A DNA stretch of 12,968 nucleotides from a candidate division FCPU426 bacterium (lineage in GTDB: Bacteria > Oederibacteriota > PGYV01 > Palsa-1178), in NCBI GenBank assembly GCA_003167475.1, contig PMTB01000116.1:10465-23432 (forward strand), written 5' to 3'. Shown one piece after another: positions 6,461 through 11,885 of the stretch. Position 1 is the stretch's first letter; every line of letters starts with the position of its first letter. The translations under genes and the position numbers were made by a program. Under the pieces are notes generated by a model that did no database searches, was not told where the DNA came from, and saw nothing but the letters and a program-made list of their open reading frames with translations.

Positions 6461-6994
6461 CTACTTGTTCACTATCCTTAAGCTCCCGAAAACAGCGTCC
6501 GCCTCTATATTCAGGCAGTTCATGCCTTCCTTATAATCTTTCGTGGTATAGGACATCTCGCCCAAGGCGACTGAATTGCCGTTAGGGGCCGTTGCTGACG
6601 CGAAAGCGGAGGATATATTGATCCTCGCCGGCACAGATGGGTCAATGACAAGTACCGTCTCCCCGAAAACCGTGGCGGACTTTACCCTGACCGTTTTATC
6701 CTTAACACTTATCCCGGACAGATCAACCGTATTCCTGCCGAATATAACCGCGAATTCACGGTCGCTGCCGGTTGCCGCGACCTTGCTTTCGGTGAAAACC
6801 GTCTTTACGCTGCCGGAACTGCATCCGTTATGGTTGGTTAAAAGGCACACCCCCCAATAGATAACGATAAGCCCGAACAAAACCCTGAAAAACGGCAGGT
6901 CAATGTGGAAGACCGCCCTTAACAATATTGAAACACCGAACAAAACCACCACCACTCCCCAAAAAAGCCCGCTCACCATAAAACCCATTTTCAT
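6461..6994 (-). CDS. LiaF-like membrane protein
   Basis: This 177-residue protein has two N-terminal membrane helices (about residues 5-26 and 34-53, separated by a short HIDLPFF turn). A beta-rich soluble domain of about 110 residues follows, with repeated short strands (FAVIFGRNTVDLSG, VKSATVFGETVLVID, EADAVFGSLRIV). This matches the LiaI/LiaF-like N-terminal region plus the cell-wall-active-antibiotic-response (LiaF C-terminal, toast-rack) domain. In Firmicutes LiaF restrains the LiaRS envelope-stress kinase; no kinase is adjacent here, so only the fold is claimed. The ATG has AAGGAGG five bases upstream. The gene lies 14 bases after a 46-codon ORF, which follows the bactofilin gene, so it is probably the last gene of the YhbD-bactofilin cluster. 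Confidence 0.8.
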   Translation of the reverse strand: MKMGFMVSGLFWGVVVVLFGVSILLRAVFHIDLPFFRVLFGLIVIYWGVCLLTNHNGCSSGSVKTVFTESKVAATGSDREFAVIFGRNTVDLSGISVKDKTVRVKSATVFGETVLVIDPSVPARINISSAFASATAPNGNSVALGEMSYTTKDYKEGMNCLNIEADAVFGSLRIVNK

Positions 6995-7008
6995 GATTAC
7001 CTCCTTTT

Positions 7009-7149
7009 TTATTTTAAATACCTCTGCTTATTCCCGCTGTGTTTCCCGTTCCCTATGCCCCCGCGCAGCCAAAGATAATATGCCAGCGCTTTTGCTATAC
7101 TTTCCGCCGGTGTCGCGTTTCTACGTGCGCTGCTTTTTATTTTTTTCAT
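7009..7149 (-). CDS. Small basic ORF of 46 codons between bactofilin and LiaF-like genes
   Basis: An ATG at 7149 opens 46 codons ending in TAA at 7009. It starts nine bases after the bactofilin stop and ends 14 bases before the LiaF-like ATG. It therefore fills a 164-base gap that would otherwise break the operon. GGGG lies six bases ahead of the ATG as a weak ribosome binding site. The product begins MKKIKSSARRNATPAESIAK and continues with ALAYYLWLRGGIGN to a basic tail ending KQRYLK. It is strongly positively charged with a short amphipathic or aromatic centre. No family is recognised. Position and spacing are the main support; conservation is untested. Confidence 0.5.
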   Translation of the reverse strand: MKKIKSSARRNATPAESIAKALAYYLWLRGGIGNGKHSGNKQRYLK

Positions 7150-7158
7150 TTTTGGCCC

Positions 7159-7899
7159 CTATACTTTTTTCGACTGTTCAACTATGGCGCGGTGCCCCTG
7201 CCTGAACGTGTCCTTGTACTCCACGAGCCCTATCCTGCACCCTTCTCCTATGGTCACGTTCCTTCCACGGACTATTTTGGCGTCGGTATATTCAAGGTAT
7301 ATCTCATCGCCCTCTATGGTGTCCGCCTCCAGCAGTCCGTCGTGAAATCCCGGCCCGAACAGTACCCTTAAAATTTTTCCCACGAACCTGCCAAGCCTGT
7401 ACCTTGACCTCTTGACCGTGATCTCCTGGCCTCCCATCTCTCCCACGCGGCATCCCGCGAATATTTCCATCCTTATTTTGTCCGCGTTCAGCAGGCCTTC
7501 GATCCTGAACCGCCCCATTCCGTGGAAACTTTCCGCATTTATCCCCTCCGAGCTTTTTATCTCGCCCTTGACTGTTATTTCCTCGGCGTCTATCGCGCCC
7601 TTGACCACCGCCGACCCTTCTATGCCGAGTTTTTTTACCTTTGCTCCGCCGTCAATGTCCGCCCTGCCGGAAACAATAAAATCCCCGCAATCAAGACTGC
7701 CTTTGACGTATGCCTTGCCTTTTATCCTGGCGTAATCAGCCTTTAGGCCGCCGTTAATGTTTATCATGCCGTTGGCGTAAAGGTTTATGCAATCGACAGC
7801 GTCGGATAACTCCACTCCTCCGTTCACCTCGACATCATTATAAATACCCCCGGACAGGCTCATATAGCCGTTCACTTTCAGGTCCCTTCTGGTTTCCAT
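7159..7899 (-). CDS. Bactofilin-family polymer-forming protein (YhbE/YhbF-like)
   Basis: This 246-residue protein is made of short repeating beta-turns rich in Gly, Val, Ile and Asp (DLKVNGYMSLSGGIYND, then KGSLDCGDFIVSGRADIDG and so on). This is the pattern of the right-handed beta-helical bactofilin (DUF583) fold. Bactofilins polymerise without nucleotide and scaffold envelope processes. It is longer than a minimal bactofilin: a second helical run (EADTIEGDEIYLEYTDAKIV, then RGRNVTIGEGCRIGLVEY) follows a basic linker around 165-182 (KRSRYRLGRFVGKILR). This layout resembles YhbE/YhbF of Bacillus as I recall them. The gene lies 13 bases after a YhbD-like gene, and AAAGGAG overlaps that gene's stop, suggesting coupled translation. 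No membrane segment is seen; the basic linker could contact the membrane (inference). Confidence 0.88.
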   Translation of the reverse strand: METRRDLKVNGYMSLSGGIYNDVEVNGGVELSDAVDCINLYANGMININGGLKADYARIKGKAYVKGSLDCGDFIVSGRADIDGGAKVKKLGIEGSAVVKGAIDAEEITVKGEIKSSEGINAESFHGMGRFRIEGLLNADKIRMEIFAGCRVGEMGGQEITVKRSRYRLGRFVGKILRVLFGPGFHDGLLEADTIEGDEIYLEYTDAKIVRGRNVTIGEGCRIGLVEYKDTFRQGHRAIVEQSKKV

Positions 7900-7912
7900 G
7901 AATTTGGCTCCT

Positions 7913-8536
7913 TTACAGTTTTATCTTAAGTTCCTCGACGCAGGCGCCAAGGTCGATACGGAAGACAACTTTCACGTTCTCGTCAAAATATATTTCAGGC
8001 GGGTTGAGCGAAAGCATGCAGGAAGCCGCTCCCATTTTGCGGATGAAATACATGGCGCATCCCTTTCCGCCGAATTTCGGGTAGCTTTGTTCGAGCGTCT
8101 TAAGCAATAACCTGCACTCGTCCATGCTCACTTCATTGGTCCTGAAAGCCTTGTCGAGAACATACACATAAAGTATCCTTACAAAATCAACCGTCCCGGA
8201 AACGTTGGCCCCGTTTTCCATGTAAAAATCCAGCGCCTCCCGCGAAACCACGCCGGAGGAAACCAGCCCGGCTGCGTCGGATGTAACGCCCTTGATGTCC
8301 GGTGAAAAAACATCCGCCAGGTCATTCAGGGAAGTATCGTCTTTCATATTCTTTATCCTGTCAACCCTGAGCAGGATCTTTTCCCTGGGAAAAAATGTTT
8401 CCTGACCGGTGTATGTGGATTTCCTGATGAACCATTCTTCCGGTATCAGGTTTTTCCGCTTCCACCTGTAAAGTTGGCCGTAAGATATTCCTTTTAATTC
8501 AAGCAGGTCCTTTTTTGATATCAAGTCCTCTTCCAT
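7913..8536 (-). CDS. YhbD-like MerR-type helix-turn-helix regulator (DUF4004)
   Basis: This 207-residue protein begins MEEDLISKKDLLELKGISYG and continues with QLYRWKRKNLIPEEWF, a MerR-like winged helix-turn-helix. An ETFFPREKILLRVDRIKNMK segment follows, as in MerR-type dimerisation starts. The C-terminal 120 residues are a family-specific domain with no visible ligand site. The chosen ATG has a strong AAAGGAGGT nine bases upstream. An in-frame ATG 36 bases further up gives a longer ORF but overlaps a palindrome and has no ribosome binding site. YhbD is encoded next to bactofilin genes in Bacillus, and the same pairing here supports the assignment. The protein is the likely regulator of its own operon, through palindromes at 8560-8579 and 8679-8687 (inference). 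Confidence 0.82.
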   Translation of the reverse strand: MEEDLISKKDLLELKGISYGQLYRWKRKNLIPEEWFIRKSTYTGQETFFPREKILLRVDRIKNMKDDTSLNDLADVFSPDIKGVTSDAAGLVSSGVVSREALDFYMENGANVSGTVDFVRILYVYVLDKAFRTNEVSMDECRLLLKTLEQSYPKFGGKGCAMYFIRKMGAASCMLSLNPPEIYFDENVKVVFRIDLGACVEELKIKL

Positions 8537-8559
8537 CAGTTTGTCTACCTCCTTTTTAC

Positions 8560-8579
8560 CGTAACATAACACTGTTACG
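8560..8579. promoter_or_regulatory. Inverted repeat in the leader of the YhbD-like gene, putative operator
   Basis: CGTAACA-N6-TGTTACG is perfect in both 7-bp arms and sits just upstream of the ribosome binding site of the gene starting at 8536. It overlaps a second, weaker minus-strand promoter candidate: TTGCCA (8591-8586), 17 bases, TATGTT (8568-8563). The inner 9-mer AACACTGTT (8568-8576) recurs, inverted, in the spacer of the main promoter at 8679-8687. It could be a regulator site or an mRNA hairpin. Confidence 0.5.
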
Positions 8580-8668
8580 TTGTATTGGCAAAAAAAATAT
8601 TGAACTTATATATAGTCTGCCTTTATTGATGTATAAGCCTTCAAACATTAGTACTTAATTTCAAAGAG

Positions 8669-8697
8669 ATTATAGCAGAACAGTGTTGCGCTGTCAA
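8669..8697 (-). promoter_or_regulatory. Perfect-consensus sigma-70 promoter of the YhbD-bactofilin operon
   Basis: On the minus strand, TTGACA (8697-8692) and TATAAT (8674-8669) are exact matches with a 17-base spacer. The start point would be near 8662, giving a leader of about 125 bases. The spacer contains the palindromic 9-mer AACACTGTT (8687-8679), so a promoter this strong is probably repressed or activated by a spacer-binding protein. Confidence 0.85.
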
Positions 8698-8711
8698 GAG
8701 GTATTTTTTTA

Positions 8712-8815
8712 TCTTGCCTGGCGCTGACAAAATTTTGACTCAGGCCTTTGCGCGATACCCCTTTATAATACAAGCGCAAAATCCTGATGCAAAATTTTGT
8801 CAGCGCCAGGCAAGA
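8712..8815. repeat. 104-bp foldback element (MITE-like inverted repeat)
   Basis: A perfect 26-bp inverted repeat (8712-8737 and 8790-8815; arms begin TCTTGCCTGGCGCTGACAAA) encloses two further paired blocks: TCAGG/CCTGA at 8740-8744 and 8783-8787, and TTTGCGC/GCGCAAA at 8747-8753 and 8774-8780. Each block is separated by a symmetric 2x2 mismatch, and the loop is 20 bases. In all, 38 of 42 arm positions pair. There is no U-tract on either side, and it lies between divergent promoters, so it is not an ordinary terminator. It has no coding capacity. A miniature inverted-repeat element or palindromic repeat family is likely; no clear target-site duplication was found. Confidence 0.85.
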
Positions 8816-8885
8816 CCTAACATGAGGACTTTTCGGAAAGTCTCCATATATGATCTTAATGCGCTTTCAGGGTTTAAAGTTGGAA

Positions 8886-8914
8886 TTGATAAACCCGGCG
8901 TTTTGTGATAAAGT
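8886..8914 (+). promoter_or_regulatory. Sigma-70-like promoter of the DUF2723 gene
   Basis: TTGATA (8886-8891) and TAAAGT (8909-8914) are separated by 17 bases: 5/6 and 4/6 matches. The start point would be near 8921, about 26 bases before the ATG at 8947, with GGGAG at 8935-8939 as the ribosome binding site. Confidence 0.5.
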
Positions 8915-8946
8915 TCTACAATTGATGATTAAAAGGGAGAATTAAA

Positions 8947-10515
8947 ATGAGTAGACGTATCATCGCACCTTTTTTATTTGTTCTTATATTCCTGTCGGCT
9001 TTTGCGCTGTATCTCCACACAATGGCGCCCACTCTTACTTTCGGCGATTCAGGGGAGCTCATAAGCATGATCTCAACCCTGGGCATCCCGCACCCCACAG
9101 GGTTCCCGTTATATATATTGGCCGGCAGGATCTTTTCCTTTCTTCCGCTGTCAAACCCGGCCTTCAGGATAAACCTTATGTCCGCGTTTTTCGGCGCCCT
9201 CACCCCTGCGTTTTTATTTTTGGCCTTGTGCGCGTACCTGAAAAACGAAAAGAATGCATTCATAAAATATTTCATATCCGCCTCTGCCGCCCTGTTATTC
9301 ATATTTTCCTACACTCTCTGGAGCCAGTCCGCCATGTCCAGGATCTACACTTTGAACTCATCCTTTTGCGCGGCTGTGCTGCTGCTCTTTTTCTTAAGCA
9401 GCGGCAGCCGTGAGAACAGCAGGTACCTTTTTTTATGGGCGCTTCTGACGGGGCTGGGCTCGGGGCTTCACCTTACGCTCGCCGTTTTTTCGGGTATCCT
9501 TTGGCTGCATATGGCATTGACAAATTTCAGCGCGCTGAAAAAACATATTTTCGGGATACTTTTCTTCGCCCTGCTGGGCCTGGGCGTTTATATATACCTG
9601 ATCATCCGCTCGCATTCCCCCGCCGAATTAAAGTGGAGCGACCTTAATACCTTCGGCCATTTTTTCAGTTATATCTCCCAGCAGCAGTATAACATCAAGA
9701 AGTTCGCGAGGGACCCGGGCGGAATACTGGCGTTTTTTATTTACCTTAAGGATGTCATGTTCCGTGAGCTTTCCCCGCTGGCCATATGTATTTTTATCGC
9801 CGGCGCCTTTGCCGCGGCCTTCAGGCGGGAGGCCCTTGCCCCCGCATTCCTCGCGATATTCGTATCAGCCGTACTGATGCTCCTTTTTTACGGCAATTAT
9901 ACGGACCTAAAACTCGCTTTCCGTTACATGATACCGTCCTATATTATCATGGTCTTTTTTATAGCCTACTTTTACCATACGGTCTTTATCTTCACAAAAA
10001 ACAGGTGGATCGTGATGTTTACCATTGCGGTCTTTTCGTCCATGATGATCGCCCTCTGTCTTGGCGTCAATTATTTCGAATCAAACAAACGCGACAACTT
10101 CACCGCCTATAACTACGTGTCGGATGTCCTTAAAGGCGTCCCTGAGGACAGCGCCGGGCTTTTTACCACAGGCGACGGCAACATATACCCGCTTGCCTAT
10201 TTCAGGTATACACTCCGGGAAAAACCCGGATTGCGGGTTTATGACAGGATCCTGACCGTATTTAAGGACTCTAAAGAGCTGTTTGAAAAATCAAAATCGG
10301 ACCAGCCGGCCGACAATATCCTCGCGGCCCTTTCGCTGGGCCGCGCCAACCTGTATTCGGCCGTTGAAACCGGGTCAAAACTTTTTTATGAGATACCGTC
10401 CGGCCTTTTATTCAGGATATCTCAAAAACCGGGTCCGCCCGATTACAGCGTCATGAAAACTTTTCCGCTTAAGGGCGTCATAAACGGGCCCGTAATATTC
10501 CATGATTTCGAGTAA
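8947..10515 (+). CDS. DUF2723-family GT-C membrane glycosyltransferase, N-terminal part of an interrupted gene
   Basis: This is a 522-residue polytopic membrane protein with about ten or more hydrophobic helices. The first external loop carries the DUF2723 hallmark TLTFGDSGELISMISTLGIP followed by HPTGFPLYILAGRIF. Its D34-S-G-E37 corresponds to the acidic loop of GT-C enzymes. DUF2723 proteins are related to eukaryotic TMEM260, an O-mannosyltransferase, so transfer of a sugar from a lipid-linked donor to an extracytoplasmic protein is the likely chemistry (family knowledge). The frame ends at TAA 10513-10515, just after VIFHDFE. It continues open in the same frame for 253 more codons of TPR sequence (to 11277), so this is probably the front of one 776-residue protein cut by a nonsense codon. 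The start ATG has GGGAG seven bases upstream and a promoter at 8886-8914. Confidence 0.85.
   Translation: MSRRIIAPFLFVLIFLSAFALYLHTMAPTLTFGDSGELISMISTLGIPHPTGFPLYILAGRIFSFLPLSNPAFRINLMSAFFGALTPAFLFLALCAYLKNEKNAFIKYFISASAALLFIFSYTLWSQSAMSRIYTLNSSFCAAVLLLFFLSSGSRENSRYLFLWALLTGLGSGLHLTLAVFSGILWLHMALTNFSALKKHIFGILFFALLGLGVYIYLIIRSHSPAELKWSDLNTFGHFFSYISQQQYNIKKFARDPGGILAFFIYLKDVMFRELSPLAICIFIAGAFAAAFRREALAPAFLAIFVSAVLMLLFYGNYTDLKLAFRYMIPSYIIMVFFIAYFYHTVFIFTKNRWIVMFTIAVFSSMMIALCLGVNYFESNKRDNFTAYNYVSDVLKGVPEDSAGLFTTGDGNIYPLAYFRYTLREKPGLRVYDRILTVFKDSKELFEKSKSDQPADNILAALSLGRANLYSAVETGSKLFYEIPSGLLFRISQKPGPPDYSVMKTFPLKGVINGPVIFHDFE
10513..10515 (+). other. In-frame TAA splitting the DUF2723-TPR gene
   Basis: Reading frame 1 runs from 8947 to 11277 with this TAA as its only internal stop. 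The codons either side read F-E-stop-R-E-I-I-G-A-Y-L-Y-K-L, a smooth join. One substitution (for example GAA to TAA) would explain it. A real nonsense mutation, a sequencing error and recoding cannot be told apart from the sequence alone. Confidence 0.85.
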
Positions 10516-11277
10516 CGCGAGATCATAGGCGCATATCTTTACAAGCTGGCGCTATATTATAAATATCTCTCCCGGACGGAAGTTTACGAAGGGCTGCTTG
10601 AGAAAACCGCGGACGAAGCCTTTGATTCAATCCCGGTCCTTGGTTCCGTGGCGCTTTTATACGCCGGCGACCAGAAAATTACGGGTAATTACTCAAAGGC
10701 CGAGAAATTATTCCTTAAGTGCTATGAATTAAACCCCGAGAACGCCAGCCTTGTGTTCAACATCGGCAATTTTTACGCGGGTTTCAACAGGTACAGGGAG
10801 GCGTCTTTCTATTTCGAAAAGGCGCTGAAACTCGACCCTTCCAATTATCTTGTTAGGAATTACCTTGAATTGTCGCTCCAGGAGTACAACAAACAATTCG
10901 AAAAAGAAAAAGCGCTGCTTGAATTGACCGTGCATTTTGAAAACGGAATGCGCCTGCTGAAGGAAAAAAAACTTGATGACGCCCTTGCTGAGTTCAATAA
11001 AGATACCCTGGCAAACACGACGACAGGCAGGTCGTATTTTAATATAGGGCTTATTTACTCCGTGAAGGGCGCTTTCGACAAAGCCGTGCCCAACTATGAA
11101 AAATCCATCAAACTGCAGCCTGTCAACACCCCTGCCCTTAGTAATTTGGGCCTGGTGTATCTTCAGCTGAAAGAATATAAAAAAGCCAGGGTTTGTTTTG
11201 AAAAATCACTCTCGATTGACCCGACGCAGGACAGGATAAAGACGGACCTGGATAAGTTAAAACGCATGGGATATTGA
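10516..11277 (+). pseudogene. TPR-domain C-terminal part of the interrupted DUF2723 gene
   Basis: These 253 codons are open in the same frame as the upstream DUF2723 gene. The segment starts with a helical linker (REIIGAYLYKLALYYKYLSR) and then contains at least four TPR units. Recognisable ones are YSKAEKLFLKCYELNPENAS, YREASFYFEKALKLDPSN, FDKAVPNYEKSIKLQPVN and YKKARVCFEKSLSIDPTQ. An independent gene would have to start at the GTG at 10648 (giving 209 residues), which has no ribosome binding site and would cut off the linker helix. TPRs fused C-terminally to DUF2723/TMEM260 proteins are known, so this is best read as the separated C-terminus of one protein. If expressed alone it would be an orphan soluble TPR protein. 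Downstream it meets the apt gene head-on, and the terminator at 11296-11325 lies between them. Confidence 0.75.
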
Positions 11278-11295
11278 AAATGATTGCTTTGGCTG

Positions 11296-11325
11296 AAAAA
11301 AAGAGGGCGGGTAGCCCCGCCCTCT
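11296..11325 (-). terminator. Rho-independent terminator of the sigma factor-apt transcript
   Basis: AGAGGGCGGG (11302-11311) pairs perfectly with CCCGCCCTCT (11316-11325) across a TAGC loop. On the minus strand it is followed by a seven-base T-run (11302-11296, partly shared with the stem). It lies 19 bases past the apt stop. The plus strand lacks a T-tract after the stem, so it mainly serves apt. Confidence 0.9.
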
Positions 11326-11344
11326 GAATATGCTAAATTACGGA

Positions 11345-11863
11345 TCAATAATGCAGTATCGAATAAACCTTGTACGGCTTCAATTTTTCCCTGCCCTTTA
11401 AGAAGTCCAGCTCTATCATGAACGCCAGTTCCACTATCCTTCCGCCGCATTTTTCCACCAGTTTGGTCACCGCGCCTACAGTGCCGCCCGTCGCCAGGAC
11501 ATCGTCTATGATCAGGACTTTCTCCCCCTTGGCTATGGCGTCCGTGTGTATCTCAAGCGTATCTGTTCCGTACTCAAGCGCGTATTCCTGTTTGTAAACC
11601 TGGCGGGGCAATTTTCCCGGCTTGCGCACCGGCACAAGCGACGCGCCGAGTTTGTAGGCCAGCGGGGCCCCCAGCAGGAATCCGCGGGCTTCCACGCTTA
11701 CAACCGTGGTAATGCCCTTCCCCTTGTATCTTTTCGCGAGGAAATCAATAAGTTTTTTGAATACTTTTTTGTCCTTGAATACCGGCGTCAGGTCCTTGAA
11801 AATTATGCCTTTTTTGGGGAAATCCGGAACATCTAAAACCGCTTTCCTTAACTGCTTTTCCAT
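11345..11863 (-). CDS. apt: Adenine phosphoribosyltransferase
   Basis: This 172-residue type I phosphoribosyltransferase has the normal length for Apt. It makes AMP from adenine and PRPP in purine salvage, in the cytoplasm. Visible signatures are DFPKKGIIFKDLTP (14-27); VEARGF (57-62, the purine-side loop); RKPGKLPRQVY (80-90) with EYGTDTLEIH (the flexible hood and the Apt-specific segment); and the PRPP-binding motif VLIIDDVLATGGT (116-128) with its two adjacent Asp and the TGG loop. All expected residues are present. The ATG has GGAGG six bases upstream and lies 22 bases after the sigma factor stop, so the two are cotranscribed and end at the terminator at 11296-11325. Confidence 0.97.
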   Translation of the reverse strand: MEKQLRKAVLDVPDFPKKGIIFKDLTPVFKDKKVFKKLIDFLAKRYKGKGITTVVSVEARGFLLGAPLAYKLGASLVPVRKPGKLPRQVYKQEYALEYGTDTLEIHTDAIAKGEKVLIIDDVLATGGTVGAVTKLVEKCGGRIVELAFMIELDFLKGREKLKPYKVYSILHY

Positions 11864-11885
11864 TGCATGCCTCCGTTATGTGGGT

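Noticed and set aside
7039..7371. Plus-strand ORF of 110 codons across the end of the bactofilin gene
   Set aside because: It is antisense to well-supported bactofilin coding sequence and the 46-codon ORF, with low-complexity aromatic composition typical of a shadow.
8712..8815. Long inverted repeat as an intrinsic terminator
   Set aside because: No T-tract follows the stem on either strand and no gene ends beside it; the flanking genes diverge from it.
10513..10515. Stop codon as programmed readthrough or selenocysteine/pyrrolysine-type recoding
   Set aside because: The codon is TAA, which is not used for either amino acid, and the following C context is not a known strong readthrough signal. 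Mutation or error is simpler.
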